From NCBI RefSeq assembly GCF_020177575.1, contig NZ_JAHTBK010000001.1, positions 124,001-188,000 on the forward strand: a DNA stretch of 64,000 nt. The letters run 5' to 3'. Positions 1-7,909 of this stretch are shown here, piece by piece. The position numbers and the translations under genes are program-made. The notes beneath the pieces were generated by a model. That model ran no database searches, was not told the DNA's origin, and saw only the letters and a list, made by a program, of their open reading frames with translations. The stretch is from Hasllibacter sp. MH4015. Lineage in GTDB: Bacteria > Pseudomonadota > Alphaproteobacteria > Rhodobacterales > Rhodobacteraceae. Within the stretch, counting starts at the first letter, position 1, and the number at the start of each line of letters is the position of its first letter.

Positions 1-342
1 CGGGCTGGCCACGATGCCGATCCCGACGGCCCAGACCAAGCCAACCGGGGATTGAAAGAAAAGCCCGAGCACCACGACAGACCAGCCCGTGATGATCACA
101 GTGCTGTGCCACCAATAGGCTCTTTCGATGTGACCCCTTAGCGCGGCATTGGTGGCAAAGGCCAACCCCGCCGCTGGCAGGAACGCGACGACGCCAAATG
201 TCGCGAAGAACAACGTGTTGACCACCATGGCCTCCAGAATTTGGCGTTCTGGGCCTGTGCCGACCGAAATGAGAGCGGCGAAAGCCAGAATGCAGGCGCC
301 GTAGGCCCAGAGGCAACCACGCCAGATGTCATGATTAGGCAT
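1..342 (-). CDS. Membrane protein, cut off by the window edge
   Basis: An open frame starts with ATG at 342 and stays open through base 1 (114 codons visible). The start lies inside the last codons of the upstream desaturase gene, whose TAA is at 335-337, so the two overlap by eight bases and are probably translationally coupled. The visible part holds about four hydrophobic stretches (near residues 9-30, 43-62, 75-95 and 97-113) and no motif that I recognise. As third gene of the desaturase operon it probably acts in lipid or membrane remodelling, but that is inferred from context only. The C-terminus lies outside the window. Confidence 0.6.
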   Translation of the reverse strand, partial: MPNHDIWRGCLWAYGACILAFAALISVGTGPERQILEAMVVNTLFFATFGVVAFLPAAGLAFATNAALRGHIERAYWWHSTVIITGWSVVVLGLFFQSPVGLVWAVGIGIVASP

Positions 343-1273
343 GGGCCAGGTTCTCGCTTTCCGCATGCAAAGATTGGCGGACCCGGGCCAGCCCTTCGCG
401 AGCCGGTTCGGAGTCCGGCCGCTTCACATCCCAAGCCAACCCCACGGCTTCCAGTGCCTTGATGAACCAGAAGCCCGGATCGACCTGGCCATGTTCGACG
501 CCAAGTTGCGCGGAATGCGGAAAAGCATGGTGGTTGCCATGGAAGCTCTCGCCGAAGGTCAGGAACCCCAGGCCGCGCAGGTTGTAGCCCTGCACCGGCA
601 ATCCCCTGACCTCCCACCCCTGATGTCCGCCCTTGTGGGCGGCATGGCCCACGGCCCAATGGCCGATCAGCGACACCGCGATGCGGAGCGACACGCCCCA
701 CAGAACCAATCCGATGCCGCCGATGGCGAACAGGATCGCCGCGGGGATCAGTTGTTGCGCCATCCAATGCCGTTCCATCCACGCGTAGACGGGATCGTCA
801 GCGATCTCCGCCTCCACCACGAAACGGGGCGGGTGGGTCAGGCGGAATTCGCAATGCATTTGCCACCACGCATCCCTCAGCCAGCCCGCGCCATGGGACG
901 GATGGGGCGGGCATACCGTCTGCCGCTGGTGCCAATCGCGCATGTCATGGGCGCGGATCATGCCGATCGGCCCCGCCATGCCGACCAGCGTTCCGAGCCA
1001 GACCAGAACGCGTTCCACCCCCTTCGGCGCGTTGAAGCTGCGGTGGATCAAAAGGCGATGCATCCCCACGGAATGCCCGGCGCAAAGCGTGAGGGCCGAC
1101 AGGACAAGAAACGCCGCCACGCCCCCCCAACTGGGGAATACGACGATCGCGGCAAGGCCGCCGGCCATATGGGTAAGCGTCCAAAGCGATTTGCCCGGGG
1201 CCCAGACGATGCGGCCTTCGGTGGCGGACGTGCGTGGCGTGGCGAAGACGCGGTCAGTGTCGATCAGGTTCAT
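335..1273 (-). CDS. Fatty acid desaturase-like membrane protein (second of two paralogues)
   Basis: A 312-residue member of the membrane-bound di-iron acyl desaturase superfamily. Histidine box one (HRLLIHRSF) is at residues 72-80 and the last box (HGNHHAFP) at about 245-252. The usual middle HRxHH box is replaced by HDMRDWHQR near 109-117, with another histidine-rich stretch (GHWAVGHAAH) before the last box, so the metal ligand set differs from textbook delta-9 desaturases. Several membrane spans flank the boxes. The ATG at 1273 overlaps the TGA of the upstream paralogue as ATGA, which makes it preferable to a longer frame starting at 1366. Substrate and regiochemistry cannot be read from the sequence. 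Confidence 0.85.
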   Translation of the reverse strand: MNLIDTDRVFATPRTSATEGRIVWAPGKSLWTLTHMAGGLAAIVVFPSWGGVAAFLVLSALTLCAGHSVGMHRLLIHRSFNAPKGVERVLVWLGTLVGMAGPIGMIRAHDMRDWHQRQTVCPPHPSHGAGWLRDAWWQMHCEFRLTHPPRFVVEAEIADDPVYAWMERHWMAQQLIPAAILFAIGGIGLVLWGVSLRIAVSLIGHWAVGHAAHKGGHQGWEVRGLPVQGYNLRGLGFLTFGESFHGNHHAFPHSAQLGVEHGQVDPGFWFIKALEAVGLAWDVKRPDSEPAREGLARVRQSLHAESENLAHA

Positions 1274-2181
1274 TGGATGGCTCCTTTGAATGCGGGGTTT
1301 TGCAGCCCGTGCGGTAAGCGGATGTTCCACGCGAGCCCGAGGGCCGACAGGGCGCGGATCACCCACCAGCCGGGGTCGATCTGGCCCGCGTGATGTCCCA
1401 TCCGGGCGGAACGCGGAAACGCGTGGTGGTTGTTGTGGAAGGCTTCGCCAAAGGTGAACACGCCCCAGAACGGCAGGTTGCGCCCGTCAATCGCGATGTC
1501 GTCCTGCACGAACGGGCGCTCTCCGGTCGTGTGGGCGAAATGGACCGTGACCCAATGGCCCGCCAGCGACACCGCGATGCGCAGACTCACGCCCCACAGG
1601 ACGAAGCCGATACCGCCCATGGCGAAAAGGAGCGCCGCCAGCGGCAATTGCTGCCACCGCCACGTCGCCTCCAACCAGCGGTAGAAAGGATCGCCCGTGA
1701 TGCGGCCCTCGATATGAAGGACCGGCGGATGGTCGAGGTTCATCTCGCAATGCATCTGCCAAACCGCATCCCGCCAGAACCCGACATCGTGCTTTGCGAA
1801 GGAATGGCAATCACGCTGCTGTTGCTGCCAGTCGCGGATCTCGTGGATGCGGAACATGCCGATGGGTCCCGCCATGCCGACAAGGGTTCCAAGGTAGACC
1901 AGCGCGTATTCCAGCCAGCGGGGTGTCTCGAAACTGCGATGGATCAGTAGGCGGTGCATCCCGACGGAATGGCCGAGGCAGAGGGTCAGGAGCATCAGGG
2001 CGAAGGTAACGCTGGCGGCCTCCCACGACGGGAAAGCCACGACGCCGATGATGCCCGCCAGCGCCATGGCGCTGAACCAGAGCGATTTTGCGGAGGACCA
2101 GACGACCCGCCCCTCAACCGCGGAACTGCCTTGCATCGGCGTCACACGATCGGTGGCGCGTAGCGTCATGTCCTCAGCCAT
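1270..2181 (-). CDS. Fatty acid desaturase-like membrane protein (first of two paralogues)
   Basis: A 303-residue paralogue of the next gene downstream, with HRLLIHRSF at residues 76-84, an atypical middle region (HEIRDW followed by a glutamine run and a histidine) and HNNHHAFP at about 249-256. The two proteins align along their whole length and share identical stretches such as GTLVGMAGPIGM and LWGVSLRIAVSL, which points to tandem duplication. The start at 2181 follows a GGAGA ribosome site; an in-frame ATG at 2169 is possible. The gene is transcribed away from the ArsR gene at 2257 and shares its 75-base intergenic region, so control by that repressor is likely. Confidence 0.85.
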   Translation of the reverse strand: MAEDMTLRATDRVTPMQGSSAVEGRVVWSSAKSLWFSAMALAGIIGVVAFPSWEAASVTFALMLLTLCLGHSVGMHRLLIHRSFETPRWLEYALVYLGTLVGMAGPIGMFRIHEIRDWQQQQRDCHSFAKHDVGFWRDAVWQMHCEMNLDHPPVLHIEGRITGDPFYRWLEATWRWQQLPLAALLFAMGGIGFVLWGVSLRIAVSLAGHWVTVHFAHTTGERPFVQDDIAIDGRNLPFWGVFTFGEAFHNNHHAFPRSARMGHHAGQIDPGWWVIRALSALGLAWNIRLPHGLQNPAFKGAIQ

Positions 2182-2204
2182 CCCTTGTATCTCCTCGCTT
2201 CATC

Positions 2205-2246
2205 ATTTAACTAATAAGTGAAATCTCTATTTAACCTGTGAGTTAA
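2205..2246. promoter_or_regulatory. Two inverted repeats between desaturase and arsR genes
   Basis: The AT-rich divergent spacer holds ATTTAACT-AATA-AGTGAAAT at 2205-2224 (7 of 8 arm positions pair) and TTAAC-N6-GTTAA at 2231-2246. Both share a TTAAC core, as expected for a dimeric ArsR-family repressor. This is inferred from symmetry and position only. Confidence 0.5.
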
Positions 2247-2256
2247 TTGGTGAATT

Positions 2257-2613
2257 ATGTCAAGCCCTGACAAAGTCTTTGAAGCCCTGTCTTCGACCAC
2301 GCGCCGGAAAATCCTTGCATATCTGCGGGATAGGCCCCTGCATGCCGGTGCCATCGCCGACCGGTTCGAGATGTCGAAACCAGCGGTCAGCAAGCATTTG
2401 TCCATTCTCGAATCGGCCGGCCTGATCTGGCGCAAGCGGGAAGGGCAGTTCATTCTGTACGGGATGGAGCAGGATCAACTGGCCGGTCATCTGTGGTCGT
2501 TCATGCAGGAAGTCTGCCCGCCCTCCCGCGCGCTGCGCCGCGAGGTGCGCGAGGAGATGGAGGGGCCTGGGCCACGCGCGGCGGACGCGGACCCTGATCC
2601 GTCGCACTCGTGA
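2257..2613 (+). CDS. ArsR-family winged-helix regulator
   Basis: A 118-residue protein with an ArsR-type winged helix over roughly residues 5-75: VFEALSSTTRRKILAYL (helix one), then the recognition region MSKPAVSKHLSILESAGLI and a wing. No cysteine or histidine metal site is visible, so it is probably not a classical metal sensor. The C-terminus is charged and looks disordered. It sits head-to-head with the desaturase operon and two inverted repeats lie between them, so it most likely represses that operon, and perhaps itself, in response to an unknown signal, possibly a lipid or temperature cue. Confidence 0.85.
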   Translation: MSSPDKVFEALSSTTRRKILAYLRDRPLHAGAIADRFEMSKPAVSKHLSILESAGLIWRKREGQFILYGMEQDQLAGHLWSFMQEVCPPSRALRREVREEMEGPGPRAADADPDPSHS

Positions 2614-2663
2614 TGGCCACGGCATTCCTGCCCGCCTAGGTTTCCCGTGAAGGAGGCCTTGCC

Positions 2664-3074
2664 ATGTCATATCCCCATGGGTCCTGCCTGTGCGGCGCAA
2701 TCACCTACGCCGTCGCGGGCCCGCTGCGCCCCGTGATCGCGTGCCACTGCGCGCAATGCCGCAAGACCTCCGGCCATCACGTCGCCGCAACCTCCGCCCC
2801 GCGCGATGCCGTGCGGATCACGGGCGCGGTGACCTGGTTCGCCTCCTCCGCCAAGGCGCGGCGCGGGTTTTGCGCAACGTGCGGGTCGAACCTGTTCTGG
2901 GATGGATCCGGGACACATCTGTCGATCTTTGCCGGGACATTCGATGGTGATCCGGGCGTGCGGCTGGCGGGGCATATCTTCTGCGCCGACAAGGGCGCGT
3001 ATTACGACATCGCGGATGATCTGCCGAAGGCGGCGCGGGATGATCCGAGCCTCACCACGCAGGTTTCGGGATGA
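2664..3074 (+). CDS. GFA-family zinc-binding protein
   Basis: A 136-residue protein of the GFA (glutathione-dependent formaldehyde-activating enzyme-like, Mss4-like fold) family. The family's zinc cysteines are all present: C8 and C10, the CHCAQC group (C27, C29, C32), and CATC (C70, C73). Despite the family name most members have no proven activity, so the reaction is unknown. A strong GGAGG ribosome site precedes the ATG. Its stop overlaps the start of the next gene (ATGA), and that gene in turn overlaps cmk, giving a three-gene coupled run. Confidence 0.85.
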   Translation: MSYPHGSCLCGAITYAVAGPLRPVIACHCAQCRKTSGHHVAATSAPRDAVRITGAVTWFASSAKARRGFCATCGSNLFWDGSGTHLSIFAGTFDGDPGVRLAGHIFCADKGAYYDIADDLPKAARDDPSLTTQVSG

Positions 3075-3565
3075 CGGAATGGGCGTTGTGGCGGGGCCTC
3101 GCGGTTCTCACGGCATTGCTATACGCCGGGCTGGCGTGGATCGTTTTTTCCGATGTGATGCCCGGGGCAGGTGGGTTGATGCCGTTCGATGGCCGTGTGT
3201 TCGGCTATTCGGTGGCGGAGGCGCGGGCGTTCCTTGACGCGCTGACGCCTGAGGCGCGGGAGACGTATCTTGGCCCCGCGCGCCTCCTCGATACGGTGTT
3301 CCCCCTTGCGCTCGGCGCGTTGCTGGCCTGGCCGCTCTGGCGCTTGTCCCCAAGTCCATGGCGCATCCTCGCGGCTCTCGCATTGGGATACGTTGCGGCG
3401 GATCTGGTGGAGAATGCGGCGGTTGCGGGAATGTTGAGGGAGACAGGACCCGTCACGCCCGCCACCATCCAGGTCGCCAGCCGCCTGACCGTTGCCAAAT
3501 ACGTGCTTTTGATTGGCAGCGTGATTGCGCTCGGGGCCATATTCGTGAGAACCAGACGCCCATGA
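3071..3565 (+). CDS. Four-helix membrane protein of unknown function
   Basis: A 164-residue protein with four apparent membrane spans: residues about 7-27, 77-97, 101-118 and 140-158. The loop between the first two helices is polar and about 45 residues long. I do not recognise the family. Start and stop each overlap a neighbour by ATGA (the GFA-family gene upstream, cmk downstream), so it belongs to the cmk transcription unit. The codon composition matches its neighbours. Confidence 0.75.
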   Translation: MTEWALWRGLAVLTALLYAGLAWIVFSDVMPGAGGLMPFDGRVFGYSVAEARAFLDALTPEARETYLGPARLLDTVFPLALGALLAWPLWRLSPSPWRILAALALGYVAADLVENAAVAGMLRETGPVTPATIQVASRLTVAKYVLLIGSVIALGAIFVRTRRP

Positions 3566-4176
3566 GATTCACGGTCGCCATTGATGGCCCGGCTGCGGCG
3601 GGCAAGGGCACGATCGGTCGCGCAGTGGCGGACCGGTTCGGCTTCGCCCATCTCGACACGGGCCTGCTCTACCGGGCGGTTGGCGCGCGGCTGTTGCGGG
3701 GTGAACGGGCGATCGATGCCGCGCGTGGCCTGACGCCGGATGATTTGGCCAATCCCGATGCCCTTCGTATCCCCGATGTGGCGCAGGCCGCCTCCAAGGT
3801 CGCGGTGATCCCCGAAGTGCGGGAGGCCTTGCTGGAATTCCAGCGCGCCTTCGCCCACCGCATCGGGGGCGCGGTGCTGGACGGGCGGGACATCGGCACC
3901 GTGATCTGCCCGCGCGCCGAGGTGAAATTGTTCGTCACCGCCAGCCCTGAGGTTCGCGCCCAACGCCGGATGGAGGAGATGGCGGCCAAGGGGATCGACA
4001 TCGCTTACGACGACGTCCTCGCCGATGTGCGTGCCCGCGACGCCCGTGATACGGAGCGCGCCGCGGCACCAATGGTCGCCGCCGAGGATGCCGTGACGCT
4101 CGACACCAGCGACCTCAGCATCGCCGCGGCAATTGCGGCCGCCGTGGACCTGGTCGCCGCGCGGCGCGAAACATGA
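3562..4176 (+). CDS. cmk: Cytidylate kinase
   Basis: A 204-residue cytosolic (d)CMP kinase that transfers phosphate from ATP to CMP and dCMP in pyrimidine nucleotide synthesis. The P-loop GPAAAGKGT is at residues 9-17. The conserved DGRDIGT segment and the late [10 protein letters not shown] segment, which includes family arginines, are present. The chosen ATG at 3562 overlaps the upstream TGA; a longer frame from 3358 would only read through the upstream gene. Cmk commonly sits just upstream of rpsA in proteobacteria. Here rpsA follows after two exported-protein genes. Confidence 0.95.
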   Translation: MRFTVAIDGPAAAGKGTIGRAVADRFGFAHLDTGLLYRAVGARLLRGERAIDAARGLTPDDLANPDALRIPDVAQAASKVAVIPEVREALLEFQRAFAHRIGGAVLDGRDIGTVICPRAEVKLFVTASPEVRAQRRMEEMAAKGIDIAYDDVLADVRARDARDTERAAAPMVAAEDAVTLDTSDLSIAAAIAAAVDLVAARRET

Positions 4177-4278
4177 GCGAGCCGTCGCGGGAGCGTGACC
4201 GGGGGTGAGGCATTCCCCCCTAGGTTGCCGTGCCTTGCCGGTCTAGGCTGGACTCCCATTGATCCCGGAGTTCGTCCC

Positions 4279-4836
4279 ATGCCGCGCATCCTCATCGCCC
4301 TGACCCTCGCCCTTACCGCCGCCATCGGTCCTGCCCTTGCCCAGACCGAAGAGACGCCGGACGCGCAGCCCGAGGTGCCGCAGATCGAGGTGGAGCCGCC
4401 GATGACCATGGCCCGGCTCGGCGCGATCATGACCCTTATCGACGAGGCCGCCGTGGTGGAGCCGGGCGGAATTTCCCTCACCGTCGCCAACGTTCCCGTC
4501 ACCATCATCGGCGATCCCCGGGCCAACCGGATGCGCATTCTGGTGCCGATCTCCTCCGCGGCGGGGCTGACGGAAGCGGAGATGTTGCGCATCCTCCAAG
4601 CCAATTTCGACACTGCGCTTGATGCGCGCTATGCCGTGGCCAATGACCGGCTCTGGTCCACGTTCATCCATCCGCTAGCCGAGCTGACCCAGGACCAGGT
4701 GATCTCCGGCCTCGCCCAGACCGTGACGCTCGCCCAGACCTACGGCGACACCTACACGTCGGGCGCGATCATGTTCGGCGGCGGCGATACACGCAGCCTG
4801 ATCGAGGAGTTGCGGAACCTCGGGGAGGAGCTGTGA
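4279..4836 (+). CDS. Exported protein, possibly YbjN-like
   Basis: A 185-residue protein with a clear signal peptide (residues 1-21, cleavage likely after ALA before QTEET). An acidic proline-rich linker follows, then a compact domain of about 140 residues. The domain layout (GISLTVANVPVTIIGD, then LRILQANFDTALDARYAV) resembles the YbjN/type III chaperone-like fold, but this is a weak visual match. It is probably periplasmic. The start at 4279 is chosen because the signal peptide begins there. No partner can be named from the neighbours. Confidence 0.7.
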   Translation: MPRILIALTLALTAAIGPALAQTEETPDAQPEVPQIEVEPPMTMARLGAIMTLIDEAAVVEPGGISLTVANVPVTIIGDPRANRMRILVPISSAAGLTEAEMLRILQANFDTALDARYAVANDRLWSTFIHPLAELTQDQVISGLAQTVTLAQTYGDTYTSGAIMFGGGDTRSLIEELRNLGEEL

Positions 4837-5293
4837 GGGCGTAGCTTATCACGCTTGATAAAGTGGGTTAAGTATCTGGAATGAAACAACATCCTCTGCG
4901 ATTTTAACTGAATCTTAAGGTTCTGAGACCGTTTTCGGGTTGCCCGATGCGTGTCCGGCTGGTGAGGTGAGCGGGTCGGAACGCGCTGCCTTGGGGGGCG
5001 GGGCAAGACGCTCTTTCACGGGAACTGCCCGGAGGAGTTGCGCGAGACGGAAGGGCGTCCGGGCCATCACCTCCTGCCCGTAAGATGCGCCGAGGCCCGG
5101 GCGATCGCGGTTCGTCTCGCGGTACAATTTGGTCTGGTTGGATGTTTTCCGAAGTCTGCGTCTAACCATGAAATGCTGGCCAGATATGTCACAAGCTTCA
5201 AAAAATGAAAGCGGCGCCTGTGAAACGTTTATTCCATTGGGGCGGGAGGTGCTAAACATTTGCGAAACAACATGACCACTGTCAGGGGACAGC
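4837..5293. other. 457-base region between exported-protein genes
   Basis: There is no secure gene on the plus strand here. An inverted repeat TTATCA-CGCT-TGATAA lies at 4846-4861 just after the upstream stop, without a T tract. A possible minus-strand small gene lies at 4915-5169. The last 130 bases are AT-rich compared with the surroundings and probably carry the promoter of the beta-barrel gene at 5294. No clear -35/-10 pair stands out. Confidence 0.4.
4915..5169 (-). CDS. Possible small basic protein
   Basis: An 84-codon frame starting at ATG 5169 and ending at TAA 4915. The product is basic, with an N-terminal MVRRRLRKTSNQTKLYRE segment, a middle stretch ARTPFRLAQLLRAVPVKERL and a proline-rich tail. 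The third codon position is G/C-rich in the second half, as in real genes here, but no clear ribosome site is visible and the first half is less biased. I do not recognise it. It would run convergent to the exported-protein gene ending at 4836. It could equally be a chance frame. Confidence 0.3.
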   Translation of the reverse strand: MVRRRLRKTSNQTKLYRETNRDRPGLGASYGQEVMARTPFRLAQLLRAVPVKERLAPPPKAARSDPLTSPAGHASGNPKTVSEP

Positions 5294-5881
5294 ATGCTTA
5301 GGCCCATCATCACCGCGCTTGCCGCGACACTTGCTTTTTCCACGGCAGCGACTGCGCAACAGGCCTATGATTGGTCCGGCGCTTATGGTGGCGTAAGCCT
5401 CGCTGCCATTGATGTGCACTGGGATTTCAATACCAACCCCAGTGATCCTGAAAACCCGTTTGATGCGGAAGCCGCGCCGGGGGTTTTTGCGGGCTATCTG
5501 TTCCAAAACGACGCCTTCGTTTACGGTGCCGAGATTTCGCATAATATCTATGACGGGGAGCAAGGTGCGGGCCCGTTCCTTTTCGAATTGGGCAGCCAGA
5601 CCGAGCTGCGCGCACGGGTCGGGTACGCGTTCGATAACGTGCTGGTGTCTGCCTCTGTCGGCTATGCGTCGCGCGAATTCTTTTCACGCTTCGTGGACGT
5701 GCGTGACAACATCACCGGCATGACCTACGGGCTTGGTGCTGACTATGCGATCAATGACCGAATGTTCGTCGGTGCGGATTGGACGCATTCGAGCCTGAAC
5801 GGATCAAACGCCAGCTCCTTCTACAATTCCTACGAAGTCACCGAAGACGCGTTTCGGCTTCGCCTCGGCTTCCGTTTCTGA
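5294..5881 (+). CDS. Outer-membrane beta-barrel protein
   Basis: A 195-residue protein with a signal peptide (about 1-21, ending ATAQ) and alternating hydrophobic/polar strands typical of a small eight-stranded OmpA/Omp25-like barrel. Examples are GVFAGYLFQNDAFVYGAEI and ELRARVGYAFDNVLVSASVGY, ending in RLRLGFRF with the terminal phenylalanine expected for outer-membrane assembly. An AGGGGA ribosome site precedes the start. Codon use is less GC-biased than that of cmk or rpsA, and the upstream DNA is AT-rich, so the gene may be more recently acquired or strongly regulated. Its role may be structural or as an adhesin; no substrate is implied. Confidence 0.75.
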   Translation: MLRPIITALAATLAFSTAATAQQAYDWSGAYGGVSLAAIDVHWDFNTNPSDPENPFDAEAAPGVFAGYLFQNDAFVYGAEISHNIYDGEQGAGPFLFELGSQTELRARVGYAFDNVLVSASVGYASREFFSRFVDVRDNITGMTYGLGADYAINDRMFVGADWTHSSLNGSNASSFYNSYEVTEDAFRLRLGFRF

Positions 5882-6007
5882 GAACAAGTCGCGCCGGATG
5901 CAATCGAGCCTCGCTGGCCTTCGGCCTGCGGGGCTTGCGCATTTTGGTTGGCAGAGCTATACGCGCGCTCGTCAACTCGGCGGATAAGTCGGGGGCATGA
6001 GATGAGC

Positions 6008-6036
6008 AGGGTCGGACGTTCTCCGGCCCTCTTTAT
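6008..6036 (+). terminator. Terminator-like hairpin in the rpsA leader
   Basis: AGGGTCGGA-CGTTC-TCCGGCCCT (8 of 9 pairs) is followed by CTTTATTTTC. It lies 125 bases before the rpsA start and about 130 bases after the beta-barrel gene stop. It may end upstream transcription or act as an attenuator for rpsA. A weak promoter (TTGCGC, 18 bases, TATACG at 5935-5964) lies just upstream of it. Confidence 0.5.
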
Positions 6037-6163
6037 TTTCCCGGCCCCGCCACGGAATGACCAAGCAACGCCCTCACGCAGCGAAGCGGTAGGGCTAATG
6101 AAACCAAGACCGGCGGAGACAACCGCGCGGCCAGATCAAAACCGAATAGGAACCCAAAGCCAC

Positions 6164-7846
6164 ATGGCAAATGCAACCATGGAGGAATTCGAAGCCCTCC
6201 TGAACGAAAGCTTCGAGATTGACACGCCCGACGAGGGCTCGGTTGTCAAAGGCAAGGTCATCGCGATTGAAGCGGGACAGGCCATCATCGACGTCGGCTA
6301 CAAGATGGAAGGCCGGGTCGAGCTGAAAGAATTCGCGAATCCCGGTGAAGCGCCCGACATCTCCGTCGGGGACGAGGTCGAAGTGTATCTTCGCAACGTC
6401 GAGAACGCCCGTGGTGAGGCCGTGCTGTCGCACGAGATGGCCCGCCGCGAAGCCGCCTGGGATCGTCTGGAAAAGGCCTATGCCGCGGAAGAGCGTGTCG
6501 AAGGCGCGATCTTTGGCCGCGTGAAGGGTGGCTTCACCGTGGATCTGGGCGGCGCTGTTGCGTTCCTGCCCGGCTCCCAGGTTGACGTGCGCCCCGTGCG
6601 CGATGCGGGCCCGTTGATGGGCCTCAAGCAGCCGTTCCAGATCCTGAAGATGGACCGTCGCCGTGGCAACATCGTTGTGTCGCGCCGCGCGATCCTGGAA
6701 GAGTCCCGCGCCGAACAGCGCGCCGAGGTGATCGGTAAGCTGAACGAAGGCGACGTTGTGGACGGCGTGGTCAAGAACATCACCGAGTACGGCGCATTCG
6801 TCGATCTGGGCGGTGTGGACGGCCTGCTGCACGTCACCGACATGGCCTGGCGCCGCGTCAACGACCCCAAGGAGATCCTGACCATTGGCGAGACCGTCAA
6901 GGTGCAGGTCATCAAGGTCAACAAGGAAACGCACCGCATCAGCCTTGGCATGAAGCAGCTGCAGGACGATCCGTGGGATGCCGTTCAGGGCAAGTACCCG
7001 CTCGATTCCGTCCACACGGGCCGCGTGACGAACATCACCGATTACGGTGCGTTCGTTGAGCTGGAGCCTGGTGTCGAAGGCCTTGTCCACGTCTCCGAGA
7101 TGTCTTGGACCAAGAAGAACGTGCATCCGGGCAAGATCGTTTCGACCTCCCAGGAAGTCGAAGTGATGGTGCTGGAGATCGACCCGGTCAAACGCCGCGT
7201 CTCCCTCGGCCTCAAGCAGACCATGCGCAATCCGTGGGAAGTCTTCGCGGAAACCCACCCCGAGGGCACGCAGGTCGAGGGCGAAGTCAAGAACATCACC
7301 GAGTTCGGCCTGTTCGTGGGTCTCGACGGTGAAATCGACGGCATGGTCCACCTCAGCGATCTGACGTGGGAAGGCCGGGGCGAAGACGTCATCGGTGAAT
7401 TCCGCAAGGGTGACATCGTGAAGGCCGTCGTCACCGAGGTCGACACCGAGAAGGAGCGTATCAGCCTGTCCATCAAGGCGGTTGACGGCGATCCGTTCGG
7501 GGAGACCATCGAAGGCGTCAAGCGCGGCTCCGTGATCACGGTGGAAGTCACCGCAATCGAGGATGGCGGGATCGAAGTGGATTACGAGGGCATGAAGTCC
7601 TTCATCCGCCGCTCCGACCTGAGCCGGGATCGCGCCGAACAGCGCCCCGAACGCTTCGGCGTCGGCGACAAGGTGGATGTCCGCGTGACGAATATCGACG
7701 CGAAGTCCCGTCGCCTTGGCCTGTCGATCAAAGCCCGCGAGATCGCCGAAGAGAAGGAAGCCGTGGAACAGTTCGGCTCCTCCGACAGCGGCGCATCGCT
7801 TGGCGACATCCTTGGCGCGGCGCTGAAAACCGACGACGACAAGTAA
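6164..7846 (+). CDS. rpsA: 30S ribosomal protein S1
   Basis: A 560-residue S1 protein. It bears six S1/OB-fold RNA-binding repeats, roughly at residues 25-95, 110-175, 195-265, 280-350, 365-435 and 452-520. Recurrent signatures such as GxVKNITEYGAFVDLGG, GLLHVTDMAW and RRISLGLKQ mark them. S1 binds mRNA upstream of the start codon and brings it to the 30S subunit. The start at 6164 (MANATMEEFEALLNES) matches the usual N-terminus; the frame extends upstream to 5948 but that part has no S1 character. A strong terminator follows at 7869. The 280-base leader may carry S1 autoregulation. Confidence 0.97.
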   Translation: MANATMEEFEALLNESFEIDTPDEGSVVKGKVIAIEAGQAIIDVGYKMEGRVELKEFANPGEAPDISVGDEVEVYLRNVENARGEAVLSHEMARREAAWDRLEKAYAAEERVEGAIFGRVKGGFTVDLGGAVAFLPGSQVDVRPVRDAGPLMGLKQPFQILKMDRRRGNIVVSRRAILEESRAEQRAEVIGKLNEGDVVDGVVKNITEYGAFVDLGGVDGLLHVTDMAWRRVNDPKEILTIGETVKVQVIKVNKETHRISLGMKQLQDDPWDAVQGKYPLDSVHTGRVTNITDYGAFVELEPGVEGLVHVSEMSWTKKNVHPGKIVSTSQEVEVMVLEIDPVKRRVSLGLKQTMRNPWEVFAETHPEGTQVEGEVKNITEFGLFVGLDGEIDGMVHLSDLTWEGRGEDVIGEFRKGDIVKAVVTEVDTEKERISLSIKAVDGDPFGETIEGVKRGSVITVEVTAIEDGGIEVDYEGMKSFIRRSDLSRDRAEQRPERFGVGDKVDVRVTNIDAKSRRLGLSIKAREIAEEKEAVEQFGSSDSGASLGDILGAALKTDDDK

Positions 7847-7868
7847 GCGTTTGCGTGTGAGATAGAGG

Positions 7869-7898
7869 AGGCCCCGCTGGCGACGGCGGGGCCTTTTT
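7869..7898 (+). terminator. Rho-independent terminator of rpsA
   Basis: GGCCCCGC at 7870-7877 pairs perfectly with GCGGGGCC at 7886-7893, with an eight-base loop, then TTTTT. It lies 23 bases after the rpsA stop and just before the convergent gene that ends at 7910. Confidence 0.9.
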
Positions 7899-7909
7899 CA
7901 GGCCCGCGG

